Source: a bacterium
GTDB lineage: Bacteria > Armatimonadota > UBA5829
Direction of reading: 5' to 3'
Assembly (NCBI GenBank): GCA_021371935.1
Contig: JAJFVF010000022.1
Coordinates: 156,419-220,418, forward strand
Length of the DNA stretch: 64,000 bases
In this document: positions 42,264-51,603 of the stretch, one piece after another
Layout of the letters: every line of letters starts with the position of its first letter
Numbering within the stretch: position 1 is the first letter of the stretch
Program-made: the position numbers and the translations under genes
Notes under the pieces: generated by a model
Told to the model about the DNA's origin: nothing
Database searches by the model: none
What the model saw: the letters and a program-made list of their open reading frames with translations, nothing else

Positions 42264-43510
42264 ATTTTACAAGAATCGGAAATCGCGCGCAGTTCGTCCC
42301 ACTTCCGGTCTACTAGACATCTAACAACATTCTTATATATGTTGCACTCAGAGTTGTAGTCGTGTAACTCAAGAAATTCCCTGGCCTTTTGCACAAGCCG
42401 CACACGTTCTTCAGGGTGCTCATAGAGATATTGTATGTGGTATTTCAGAGATTCGATATCACCCGCACTGAAAAACCTCATCTGATCGTTGCTGAAATAG
42501 TAGGTGTGCGTAGGGACATCAGATGCAATACAAGGTATATCAAATACCACATAGTCCAAGAGCTTGCACGATAAATTATACTTGAACGCAATGCTGTCTT
42601 TGGCAGGTACAATTGCTACATCCGCATCTTTCAACAGTGCAGGCAGTTCGGTCACACTCACAAATCCATCACTAAAAAAAACATGGTCCTGTAAGCCAAG
42701 ATCAGCCGTCATTTGTATCAATTCAGTTCTTTGGTCGCCATCACCAATGATGTCGAACCTTATATCAGGAATTACAGGCACAAGCTCCTTTACTGCAAGT
42801 ATTGCGATATCCAGTCCCAGGCGACGTGCCAATGTGCCATGATAGACCATCCGATAGGATGAATCCCGCTTTTGAGATATGCCTACGGTCTTTCTGTCCC
42901 ACATCGCGGGATCTGCAGCGTTCATTACCACAGCACCTTTGCGTTTTTTCAGACCATTTTGCAGTAGTCTTCCAAACTTCGTATGTTCAGTGCATATAAC
43001 ATAGTCAGAAAACCACATCGACAGCCTTTCTTCCCAAAATAACAGGGGTGTGAGTATTTTAAGTAACGGACCATGAAACTTCTCTTGGTAATTTTCAGGT
43101 ACAGCATCATGCACATCTAACAGAACCCTTGTTCCGAACAACCGCAAAGGTAACGCAGAAAACACCAGGAAATTTGGCATGTTATTTACGTGAACAAGCG
43201 AAAGTCGGTGTTGAAAAAGATGTGCACGCAACATTATCCAACTGCACCGCATGCAAAAAATGATGTATGCCATTATCATTTTGATTTGGGATTGCCCGTA
43301 GCTGCGCTCCATCGGATAGAAAAACCTGACATGTTCAGTATCCTGGTTTTCGTTGCCTTTTTTATAACGAAGAGATATCATATCCACGTCATATCCCGAC
43401 TCAACCAGATTCGACACATGACGGCGAATACGATCGTCATTGTAATAGAAAGAGTAACTTATCATAGCCACTCTCTTACGATCCTTGTTTGTTGATGAAA
43501 CCATTTTCAT
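42260..43510 (-). CDS. Glycosyltransferase family 4 protein
   Basis: A 416-aa GT-B glycosyltransferase. N-terminal VAMISYSFYYNDDRIRRHVSN, the middle LLDVHDAVPENYQEKF, and the C-terminal FDIIGDGDQRTELIQM, HVFFSDGFVSVTELPALLKD and ADVAIVPAKDSIAFKYNLSC fit the GT4 family; KLLDYVVFDIPCIASDVPTH replaces the usual Glu-rich loop. It abuts the FemAB-like gene (no gap) and overlaps the deacetylase-like gene by four bases. Confidence 0.9.
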   Translation of the reverse strand: MKMVSSTNKDRKRVAMISYSFYYNDDRIRRHVSNLVESGYDVDMISLRYKKGNENQDTEHVRFFYPMERSYGQSQIKMIMAYIIFCMRCSWIMLRAHLFQHRLSLVHVNNMPNFLVFSALPLRLFGTRVLLDVHDAVPENYQEKFHGPLLKILTPLLFWEERLSMWFSDYVICTEHTKFGRLLQNGLKKRKGAVVMNAADPAMWDRKTVGISQKRDSSYRMVYHGTLARRLGLDIAILAVKELVPVIPDIRFDIIGDGDQRTELIQMTADLGLQDHVFFSDGFVSVTELPALLKDADVAIVPAKDSIAFKYNLSCKLLDYVVFDIPCIASDVPTHTYYFSNDQMRFFSAGDIESLKYHIQYLYEHPEERVRLVQKAREFLELHDYNSECNIYKNVVRCLVDRKWDELRAISDSCKI

Positions 43511-44554
43511 TTATCCCATGTGCCTGTACATTGTATTACCGGTTAGTTCAAAAAGCTTATCGGGCAAAATCGAAAACACCCGCTTTGCAAGATGCATAAT
43601 TGCACCATCTCCTGTGTAATCAATCGATGTGCTGGGATGGCGATAATACTCAATCATCGTTCTTTTGGAGTTCCAACGATCCTTGAACGTTACCAAGCCA
43701 ACATTTTCTGGTTCACTTCGCCCTAAGTCGAACTCGGTTGCACCACTGGCCTTTGCGTCCAAAATGGCCCGCCAGAATAGCATCGGGGTTGCGGATAAGT
43801 TCGCAAAATGAGGATCTGAACAGCCATACTTATAGTAACAGGTCTCCCGGTGGAAAAGAGTGACAATTGAAGCCACTGGAATATCATCCTTCGAAGCAAC
43901 TCGGATTGTGACATTTTTACCCAAACATTCTATTAAACAGCGAAACCATGACAATGGTTGAGGCGGTAATTGGTGCTTGCGTCGAGTCATAATAAGAAGA
44001 TGATAAAACTTGGTGAGCAGATCATCGGAGTGGCCTTCTTCGATGGTCAGACACTCGCGTTCAGCCCGCTTTATACGTCTTCTGACGCAGGATTCGTGAA
44101 ACCCACCCAACAGTGTTTCCTCACTTGGAGTCAAGTTAACTCTATGCAGACAGTATTTTCGACTGACTGTCAGGTCACTATCAACAACAGCTTCTTTAGG
44201 CAGAAACGTGACGGGTCTGATCTCGACATAACTTAACCGTCGTTTTTGCATGTCTTGAGCGACTTGATGCAATATTTCAACCAGTTGGGAGTCTTGTGTA
44301 AGCAATGGTTCGCAGTAATCCGAGAACGGCAGGGACACAATCCTTCTACCGGTTAAGCAACTTTTGATGACGCAAAATGGAATCCCATTCTCCAGATCAG
44401 CGCCGGGTGGAGTGGTTGTGTAAACAATTGGCTCATACCCGTACGTCCGCCGCAGTGCCTCCAGCCAACCGCGTGTGTGAAAGACTGAAGCATTGGGATG
44501 CCGATTTACAAGCTCCGTCCATCGAGGATCAGTCAGGGGATCAATAGCAAGCAT
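43511..44554 (-). CDS. FemAB-like GNAT-fold protein of exosortase-type loci
   Basis: About 347 aa with the twin GNAT fold of FemAB proteins. Visible are LAIDPLTDPRWTELVNRHP, ASVFHTRGWLEALRRTYGY, SLPFSDYCEPLL, RRRIKRAERECLTIEEG and FWRAILDAKASGATEFDLGR. Proteins of this type accompany exosortase (PEP-CTERM) polysaccharide loci. The family transfers aminoacyl or similar groups from carrier molecules; here the acceptor is unknown. The frame is open to 44599, but the ATG at 44554 gives the family-like start and a 14-base overlap with the upstream glycosyltransferase. Confidence 0.85.
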   Translation of the reverse strand: MLAIDPLTDPRWTELVNRHPNASVFHTRGWLEALRRTYGYEPIVYTTTPPGADLENGIPFCVIKSCLTGRRIVSLPFSDYCEPLLTQDSQLVEILHQVAQDMQKRRLSYVEIRPVTFLPKEAVVDSDLTVSRKYCLHRVNLTPSEETLLGGFHESCVRRRIKRAERECLTIEEGHSDDLLTKFYHLLIMTRRKHQLPPQPLSWFRCLIECLGKNVTIRVASKDDIPVASIVTLFHRETCYYKYGCSDPHFANLSATPMLFWRAILDAKASGATEFDLGRSEPENVGLVTFKDRWNSKRTMIEYYRHPSTSIDYTGDGAIMHLAKRVFSILPDKLFELTGNTMYRHMG

Positions 44555-45683
44555 TTGTGCCGAGTACCTCCCTGTATACCTCAACTGTTTTCTCGGCAAT
44601 AATCTCCTTACTGAAGCTTGCTAAAGCTTCTTTTCGAGCCTCATCGCCCATCCTTTTGCGCAGTTTGGTATCCGACAATAACTTGATGCACCTGTCCGCA
44701 AAAGCATTTTCGTCGCCTACTGGCACGAGATATCCAGTCCGCCCGTCATCAATCAGACTCGAAGGACCACCGGAATCCGTGCTGACAACAGGTTTTCCCG
44801 CTGCCATACCTTGAGATAAGGCTAGGCAAAAAGTTTCGTGTGAGGAGAAGTGGCACACGATAGAACTCTGAGCATATTGTTTTTCCAATTCAGACTGATC
44901 TAGAGTCCCTAAGAAATGCACATTGTCTGCCAAACTCAAGTCTGAAACCAATGCGTTGACTTCCTTTGAGTACAGTCTGCTGCTGGCAATACCTGCGATC
45001 ATGAGTTTCGAGTCAGGAACTCTATCCAAAATCAGACGAAATGCGTGAATCAGACCTGTTATATTCTTAAGTGGGCTAATATTGCCTACATAGAGCAAAA
45101 AACTACCAGCGTCGGCATTAGGAATGTGAAAGAAAGAATCGTCTACAGCGTTGGGAATTATTCTAATCCCGCCACGTATAAGTGGCTTATATTCGCTGAC
45201 AACATAAGGACTTACAGGAATAACATAATCCGAAAGTAATAGTGCTTTTTTTGTAAGATGATTAAGAAGCGAACGGTTGAGTAATAATACAATGCTTCCC
45301 GTCGTATACTTTTGTTCACGATGAATGACCCCATGTATCGTGAACACTGTGGGATATTGCGCATTGGATCCAGCCAAGGCACCACATGGATGCTCAGCAT
45401 GAACAAGATCAGGATGCCACTTATCAATTGCACTGCTCAGACGTCGGATATTCGCTATCATATTGGGCATCAAGCGTCGTTTTTTTTCTGCAAGATAATG
45501 TACAGTAACGTTTTTGTGCTTTACCAGTGTGTCTCTATCGACAGATTTGGTCGGTGCAAAGATACGTAAATCTACGTCATCACGTTGTATAAGGCCCTGA
45601 ACAAGATAATGGGTCGCAGCTTCAACTCCACCACGCAATACATATGGATTCAGTGGATATGGCCCAACAATAGCCACTTTCAC
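44541..45683 (-). CDS. Glycosyltransferase family 4 protein
   Basis: A 380-aa GT-B enzyme. The donor/acceptor domains are marked by VAIVGPYPLNPYVLRGGVEA, FTIHGVIHREQ, RIIPNAVDDSFF, LLYVGNISPLKNITGLIHAF and the GT4 loop HETFCLALSQGMAAGKPVV, followed by STDSGGPSSLIDDG. Length and layout are usual. It overlaps the exosortase gene by four bases and is probably co-transcribed with it and the FemAB-like gene. Confidence 0.93.
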   Translation of the reverse strand: MKVAIVGPYPLNPYVLRGGVEAATHYLVQGLIQRDDVDLRIFAPTKSVDRDTLVKHKNVTVHYLAEKKRRLMPNMIANIRRLSSAIDKWHPDLVHAEHPCGALAGSNAQYPTVFTIHGVIHREQKYTTGSIVLLLNRSLLNHLTKKALLLSDYVIPVSPYVVSEYKPLIRGGIRIIPNAVDDSFFHIPNADAGSFLLYVGNISPLKNITGLIHAFRLILDRVPDSKLMIAGIASSRLYSKEVNALVSDLSLADNVHFLGTLDQSELEKQYAQSSIVCHFSSHETFCLALSQGMAAGKPVVSTDSGGPSSLIDDGRTGYLVPVGDENAFADRCIKLLSDTKLRKRMGDEARKEALASFSKEIIAEKTVEVYREVLGTNACY

Positions 45684-47305
45684 GATTTCATCTCCCCAAA
45701 ATTCTTCACGTGGGCAACAAAATCGGTAGCAAATTTCTTCAGACGCTCAAGATCGGTCTCATCATCCTCAATAATCTGAGTGGAAAATCTATACCACTTA
45801 AATTGCCTTGCCTCAACCTCACTTTTGATCGCCGGCTTGTCCCAGGGGTGTAGAATCAATCGAATGGCATCATGCCAGAGGTTATCTCGGTTCTTCTTCC
45901 AGACATCGCTAGTACGCGGCATGTTCTCGCGATCGAACATATACCAATACATTACAAGCCCATCACCATAATCACTTGTTGTATGCAACAGCGTAGCTTT
46001 CACTGTGGTTTTAAAAGGCTTATCAAAATGCAAAGTTACTATCTTGTCACCGCTGATTGGCGTGCCTCCACCCTGTATGCACATATGGGGATCATGGAAG
46101 CCTGCTGGGTCTCGTGACGCAGAAATGAATACCTGCATCTGCGTTCCATATTCGGAGTTGTTAGTATATAAGCGGCTTAACAGATCTGCCTGCTTTAGCC
46201 AGTCTCGCGTAGTTTTGTCGATCGACATATCTTCTCCGGTCCATTTGCCAAACTGTGTCGGTATGTCAGCTCTAGCAAGTCGCCCCCTTGTCTGAGGATA
46301 GATCGGGCTTGTATGCATGTTGCAATAGGTCGTAACAGCCAAAACAGCACAAACCAGAACCCCCATGATTCCACCTCCCACGACCCTATGTGAATCTTGA
46401 ATGGCAGGAACCTGATTCGTATCAGATGATATTCCGAAAGACCGTATGCCGATGAGCTTAGCCAAACCAAAAAGCAGAAAGAAACATATGATAAGGCTTA
46501 AATAGCCGCTATAGTCGTGGAATTTATGCATGGCATCCGAAGACTGTGTCCAGATACCAGCATATCCAATCATTGCAATTCTGAGCACATTTATAAAAAG
46601 GCTCAAAGGAAATGAAATTGCAAGTAATATTGCTTTTTTCCACCACTGCGCCCTTACAAGACAAATGAAGAAAACCGTAAAAGTCAGCAATGATATCAAT
46701 GTTCTAAGGCCACTGCATGGCACACCCACAATAAGCGGTCCAGGCAAATAGTCTGAATAGACAGTTGCTCCCGAGAGTGTTGAATTGTATCCAGTAAGTG
46801 TAAGCAATTTAGCTGCCAGACCAGCGGACTGCCATTGCAGTTTTGTGGTCGCAGCATCAAGCAGGTTTGATGACAGCGGTATCATACTTAGGAGGAATGC
46901 CACAGGCACAAAAAGCAGCCTTGTGATGCGAGGACCAAGAAGTGACATAATGATGGCAAATAACATCATTATGAAGACAACCGCATTCAACGAACCAGAA
47001 AGGGTCCACCTGGCCAAAACAAAGAGCAGGGCTGAGACAACAAGAACGATAAATCCTATCCAAGACGGTTTCGCCAATGTGTCACTTAAGCGTTTTCGAT
47101 TTGCCCAAACCATGTAACCAGCTATAAAAGGCACAAGCGGCCCGTGGGAAAAGTAACTGTATGGCGCGTTCCATATTTTCCACCAGTCTTTTAGTACAGG
47201 CCACTGTACTGTTATAAACAGTCCACCCACCAAAACCAATGGCCAATATCGAACCATAATCCTTGCTGATGAACTTGATGATTGAACGCCTTGGGACTTT
47301 CCCAT
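45680..47305 (-). CDS. Exosortase fused to EpsI-type domain
   Basis: A 541-aa polytopic membrane protein. Residues 20-285 are the exosortase: about eight hydrophobic helices and the catalytic triad in sight, Cys197 in GVPCSGLRTL, Arg242 in INVLRIAMIG and His260 or His263 in AMHKFHDYSGY. Residues 310-541 form an EpsI/DUF3485-type domain (ADIPTQFGKWTGEDM, FISASRDPAGFHDPHMCIQ). Exosortases cleave PEP-CTERM sorting signals and attach the proteins to the envelope. The fusion of both parts is known from other lineages. No PEP-CTERM substrate is in this window. It stands 64 bases after ugd on the same strand. Confidence 0.92.
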   Translation of the reverse strand: MGKSQGVQSSSSSARIMVRYWPLVLVGGLFITVQWPVLKDWWKIWNAPYSYFSHGPLVPFIAGYMVWANRKRLSDTLAKPSWIGFIVLVVSALLFVLARWTLSGSLNAVVFIMMLFAIIMSLLGPRITRLLFVPVAFLLSMIPLSSNLLDAATTKLQWQSAGLAAKLLTLTGYNSTLSGATVYSDYLPGPLIVGVPCSGLRTLISLLTFTVFFICLVRAQWWKKAILLAISFPLSLFINVLRIAMIGYAGIWTQSSDAMHKFHDYSGYLSLIICFFLLFGLAKLIGIRSFGISSDTNQVPAIQDSHRVVGGGIMGVLVCAVLAVTTYCNMHTSPIYPQTRGRLARADIPTQFGKWTGEDMSIDKTTRDWLKQADLLSRLYTNNSEYGTQMQVFISASRDPAGFHDPHMCIQGGGTPISGDKIVTLHFDKPFKTTVKATLLHTTSDYGDGLVMYWYMFDRENMPRTSDVWKKNRDNLWHDAIRLILHPWDKPAIKSEVEARQFKWYRFSTQIIEDDETDLERLKKFATDFVAHVKNFGEMKS

Positions 47306-47369
47306 CTACACAATCCTCCTAAGACCGGCTTTCAATCCGGATTTCCTCGGGGTATCGGATAAATTCATG

Positions 47370-48686
47370 CTAATAATCTGTATGGTTGATAGTAGCTCTT
47401 CCAATACAATGGTATTCAAACCCTTTACTACGTATTCGTTCAGGATCAAACATGTTTCTTCCGTCGAAGATCAATGGAACACGCATGATGTGCTTGAGTC
47501 GATCGAAGTCCAGGAACTTGAACTCATTCCATTCGGTTACAATAACAATTGCATCGGCATCTTCCGCTGCCATATATGGATCTTTGCAGTAATGATAAGC
47601 CTGACACGCCTGCCTGGCGTTTTCCATGGCTATCGGATCATAAGCCGTTAGCTGAGCACCTTCGGCATTTAGCTCAGCCATTATTTGCAATGACTTACCG
47701 TCTCGAAGGTCATCAGTGTTTGGCTTAAATGCAAGTCCAAGCACGGCTATTTTCTTACCAGCCAGGCTGCCCAAAACATTCTTGATTCTATTGACAAACC
47801 GACTCGGCTGCTCGGAGTTGATGCTTATTACCGATTTGAGCAGTCCGAAATCGTATCCATGCCTGTCGGCTATGGCAACAAGGCAAGCAGTATCTTTTCC
47901 GAAGCACGACCCGCCCCATCCGAGTCCGGCATTCAAAAACGCCGTCCCTATTCGGCTATCAAGGCCAATTCCCTTCGCCACTTTGTGCACATCGGCCCCC
48001 ACCAACTCGCATATATTAGCTATTGCATTGATAAAAGAAATCTTGGTTGCAAGGAACGCATTTGATGCGTATTTGATTACCTCAGCAGAATGCACATCTG
48101 TTAGTACCATTGGTCGTTCAAGCGGAGCATAAAGCTCCACCAGCCGCATTGCAGCGCGTTGTGAGTAAGATCCTATCACGATTCTGTCCGGCTTTAGGGT
48201 ATCAGTTACCGCATTGCCTTCTCGAAGAAATTCAGGATTCGAGACGACATCGAATTCAATTGAATCATCTGTGCGGTTGGCAAGTATGATCTCCTTTACC
48301 AAGTCTGCTGTCCCCACCGGCACAGTGCTTTTGTTGACAACCACCTTGTAATCCGACATGTTTTGTGCAATGGTCTTCGCCACAGCCTCGACAGCGCTAA
48401 GGTCAGCATAACCATCATCTCCGGGTGGAGTTCCGACCGCGATAAAGATCACTTCAGAACGATTGACGCATTCTCCAATATCCGTTGAAAAGAATAGTCT
48501 GCCATCGCGTGTGTTGCGTTCAACTATCTCTTCAAGTCCGGGTTCATAAATCGGCATCCTACCGGAGTTTAGCATATCAATCTTGTTACTATCCGTATCA
48601 GCACAGTAGACCATGTATCCAAGATCGGCAAATACGGCGCCCGTCACCAGACCAACGTATCCGGCGCCAATTATACAAAGCTTCAT
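47370..48686 (-). CDS. ugd: UDP-glucose 6-dehydrogenase
   Basis: Oxidises UDP-glucose to UDP-glucuronate with two NAD+. The 438-aa protein starts LCIIGAGYVGLVTG (GxGxxG). It has VVNKSTVPVGTADLV, EFLREGNAV, YASNAFLATKISFINAIAN, the catalytic Cys in GWGGSCFGKDT, and the C-terminal VLGLAFKPNTDDLRDGKSL. It supplies a uronic acid donor for the surrounding glycosyltransferases. The 408 bases upstream hold no gene and presumably its promoter. Confidence 0.95.
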   Translation of the reverse strand: MKLCIIGAGYVGLVTGAVFADLGYMVYCADTDSNKIDMLNSGRMPIYEPGLEEIVERNTRDGRLFFSTDIGECVNRSEVIFIAVGTPPGDDGYADLSAVEAVAKTIAQNMSDYKVVVNKSTVPVGTADLVKEIILANRTDDSIEFDVVSNPEFLREGNAVTDTLKPDRIVIGSYSQRAAMRLVELYAPLERPMVLTDVHSAEVIKYASNAFLATKISFINAIANICELVGADVHKVAKGIGLDSRIGTAFLNAGLGWGGSCFGKDTACLVAIADRHGYDFGLLKSVISINSEQPSRFVNRIKNVLGSLAGKKIAVLGLAFKPNTDDLRDGKSLQIMAELNAEGAQLTAYDPIAMENARQACQAYHYCKDPYMAAEDADAIVIVTEWNEFKFLDFDRLKHIMRVPLIFDGRNMFDPERIRSKGFEYHCIGRATINHTDY

Positions 48687-49094
48687 TGTCTCTATTTCCT
48701 AACGCGGCTCTCCCGCTATTAAATGGTTATCTTTAACTAGGAGGCAAACTCGGCAATATAGCTAAAATTGTAATTGTGCTGTCTATATGCATCAACACAA
48801 CTATTGTGCAGACAGACATTATTGTTCGTCAACGCCAGAGTTCGCGTGAAATCTCGGCTTTATAATGCCAGGTGTCAGCTCAGTTGTTTTTTCCGTGCAT
48901 TAGCTATCAATATACCATTGGTTAATGCTTCTTCAACAGGGAAATTGATCCCTTCCCTGCTCTGCCCGCAGTATCAATTATCGCCGTTGCCGCCGCTATC
49001 TTTAGGTTGCAGCCCATAACCTACCAATGCTAGATATACGTAGGAATATGCAAACACGGTTCCCTGCGAGGCCGAATTTACCTCATGTACCGAC
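48687..49094. other. Intergenic region upstream of ugd without a supported gene
   Basis: Both flanking genes read on the minus strand. Short open frames exist on both strands, but none has a family match or ribosome binding site that I trust. It must contain the ugd promoter, which I cannot place with confidence. Confidence 0.4.
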
Positions 49095-51371
49095 TCATTT
49101 TACCTTTGCACGAAACGTCCGAACCCCACTCCCATTGGCAAGGATAGACGACACTGTCCAGACAACAGTGTTTGTAGAGGAATAGTAATGCCCACCGGTC
49201 TTCTCAGCGCTTCCTGCAACATATGTCATCTGATCAGGAACAACAACCTGAACTCTAACATTCTTGAGCGCGGCACTGCCTGTATTTTTGTACGTTACAG
49301 TAACGCTAACCGTCTGACCGGGAGTTACACTTTCGTTTGAAACCAAAAGTGTAACACTCAATGTCTGACGCTGCAGGAAAATCCGACCTGTATGTGGTTG
49401 TAGGCTGATCTTGGTCCCTTTCGGTACTAAATTTCCGGACTCGTCAATCGCATCAAAATCAACCGTAAATTTTCGCACTGCAGCAGTGTTTGCGTTGACA
49501 ACAACAATTCCTCCTACTCCTCCACTGTCGTTAGCCTTGTACTGTCGCCATCGGCAGTAGGAATCACCCAAATTTGCAGTATGTGCGCCAGTAGGGTCAC
49601 CGAGACTCTGGGTGATTGAGTAATCCATGTCGGCGTAGTAATTGTATGCTGCATCAGAAGATACAATGCCGCACGAAAACACAGTCCAATCATTTTGCGC
49701 AAGCAGATAACTGCACAGGCCAAAGTGCAGCCACCCATCAAGACCGTACGCAGGATCATTGGTTGAATCGGCACCGCGTACGTTTACGAACAGCATTTTT
49801 CTCTGATCACTTGATAATGCCTGTTCTCCCGTAGCTGTATTCCAATTTTTTACTGCATCCATATCCGACAAACACTGCAGCCAGTAAATGTTGTCGTAAT
49901 TGTTTCTGGCTACAGACGAGGTAAAAGGAGAGAAAAAAGCCCATTCTTGGAATGTAGCATTAGGTGTATTGGTAGTACTGTTAGCCGTATAACCGTCAGA
50001 TTCGGTGTATGCATTGTTCGGTTTCCAAAAAGGGTACATATAGATAATTCCCTGACCCGATTCAAGAAATTGCCTGCAACCATTTTTAATTACCTGAAGA
50101 CCTGCAGAATGCAGTTGCGGTACAGTACCATGAAGAAAGCTCTGGATATCCCAAGCCTTAATCTCCGGTTTGGTAATGGGAACATCTGTGTTCGAGGGAT
50201 CTCTGGCCACTTCCTCAAGATTGTCTATATATATACCATCAAGATTGGTTGAACCAATACGTTCCATCAGGTTATTTACCCATTGATTCTGATAAGTAGC
50301 AAGATAATGTTTCGCATAAAATGAATTTGTAAATACCGGGCTGCAAACAAAAACGTTCGACTTAATGCCATTTGTATACAACCACTCCGGATGCTTATTA
50401 ACAACATAACAATATCCCAACGGTGAACTACAACAGTAGCTATCATATGCGCCGCCGTATGTTTTTATTACGTCACTCGTTTGATACATGTAAACCTTGG
50501 TTGAAGAATTAAGAGACCTAATCTTTTGTATATAATTCAATGTCGAATCATCTGCCATTATTAGGTAATCATAGTTCTGAACAGCTTCGAACTCGTTCCA
50601 ACGACACGGGTGCCAGAACATAGCAGCTGTTTTGATCGATCTATATCTAGACATGGAAAGCATGTCATAATCGCTGCTGCCCGATCTTACTACATAAACA
50701 TGTGCTCCATCAACATATGCTCCTGGCTGTGCGGAGAAATTTCTTAGATCTGCATAAACAAATATCTCTGCAATCACCCTGGATTCCCCTTCGGTGACAG
50801 TAAGCGATGCCTCGACCGACTTGGCCGTTTCGGATGCATCGATATACTTAACCACTTGGTCAGTGGCAGTACGTATCCTTATCCAATATTTCGCATTGGT
50901 GGATTTGTAGTCGGACATCTTGACTTGATCGATTTTGAAGACAACCTTGTCACCATCGTGAAAAAATGAGCTTCCGTGTTGGTCTTTAAAAGCAACAGCA
51001 GACAATCCACACCAACCAGCGATTCCAGGTCCCTTCAGCCCAAAATACTGACACTTTGACCCATTAATTCCCGATGATACAAGTTTGTATGTCAGTTTGT
51101 TGCCTATGGGATCGATTTCCTCGCTTGAAGTTCGCTCCCAGCCTATAGCCACAGTATCGTTGGCTGTCGGAATGCTATAACCGGGCCAAGTTGTTACGTA
51201 GTCATACGCACTTGTGCCGGTATACGAAGAATCCCATCTGGTAACTATATCTGCAGCCTCGAAGTCTGACCACCCCTGCAAAAGATCTAGACGTGTACCA
51301 TCACAATAACCAAAGCAGCAAAACACAAGCAACGATACCAGGAACACTGGAACCAAGGCATGGCGTATCAT
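49095..51371 (-). CDS. Secreted glycoside hydrolase-like protein with C-terminal DUF11-type domain
   Basis: A 758-aa exported protein with a signal peptide (LVPVFLVSLLVFCCFGYC). Residues 20-220 are beta-rich and probably carbohydrate-binding. Residues 220-620 resemble putative glycosidase barrels (YLIMADDSTLNYIQKI, STKVYMYQTSDVIKTYGG, NLDGIYIDNLEEV with acidic residues that could be catalytic, LQVIKNGCRQFLESG). The last 85 residues form a DUF11-like repeat (NESVTPGQTVSVTVTYKNTG). The frame is open to 51410, but the ATG at 51371 has GGAGGTG at good spacing. It may trim or process the exopolysaccharide made by this locus. Confidence 0.8.
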   Translation of the reverse strand: MIRHALVPVFLVSLLVFCCFGYCDGTRLDLLQGWSDFEAADIVTRWDSSYTGTSAYDYVTTWPGYSIPTANDTVAIGWERTSSEEIDPIGNKLTYKLVSSGINGSKCQYFGLKGPGIAGWCGLSAVAFKDQHGSSFFHDGDKVVFKIDQVKMSDYKSTNAKYWIRIRTATDQVVKYIDASETAKSVEASLTVTEGESRVIAEIFVYADLRNFSAQPGAYVDGAHVYVVRSGSSDYDMLSMSRYRSIKTAAMFWHPCRWNEFEAVQNYDYLIMADDSTLNYIQKIRSLNSSTKVYMYQTSDVIKTYGGAYDSYCCSSPLGYCYVVNKHPEWLYTNGIKSNVFVCSPVFTNSFYAKHYLATYQNQWVNNLMERIGSTNLDGIYIDNLEEVARDPSNTDVPITKPEIKAWDIQSFLHGTVPQLHSAGLQVIKNGCRQFLESGQGIIYMYPFWKPNNAYTESDGYTANSTTNTPNATFQEWAFFSPFTSSVARNNYDNIYWLQCLSDMDAVKNWNTATGEQALSSDQRKMLFVNVRGADSTNDPAYGLDGWLHFGLCSYLLAQNDWTVFSCGIVSSDAAYNYYADMDYSITQSLGDPTGAHTANLGDSYCRWRQYKANDSGGVGGIVVVNANTAAVRKFTVDFDAIDESGNLVPKGTKISLQPHTGRIFLQRQTLSVTLLVSNESVTPGQTVSVTVTYKNTGSAALKNVRVQVVVPDQMTYVAGSAEKTGGHYYSSTNTVVWTVSSILANGSGVRTFRAKVK

Positions 51372-51506
51372 AACAGGCACCTCCGCATGTTTAGTCGCAT
51401 AATCAATCATACATCATTATGCCCTGATTTGTGCCATATGACTTTTAGAGAATTGCTTTTGCACAACCTTTTTCCGTTGTATCGGACCTAAGCCGTCCTG
51501 AAGGTG

Positions 51507-51535
51507 TTGATATTTAGCACTCTTGTGCCTATAAT
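51507..51535 (+). promoter_or_regulatory. Sigma-70 promoter of the O-antigen ligase-like gene
   Basis: TTGATA (51507-51512) and TATAAT (51530-51535) are exactly 17 bases apart. The ATG lies about 68 bases after the -10. Confidence 0.7.
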
Positions 51536-51603
51536 CAAATGTCTGAACAATTACGACAAAGGCTTCTGATAAGTTTTTCGTCATTTCCAAGGACTAATTA
51601 TTA

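Noticed and set aside
48774..49019. 81-codon plus-strand frame and minus-strand fragments in the gap upstream of ugd
   Set aside because: No ribosome binding site, domain or family match; frames are interrupted on the minus strand.
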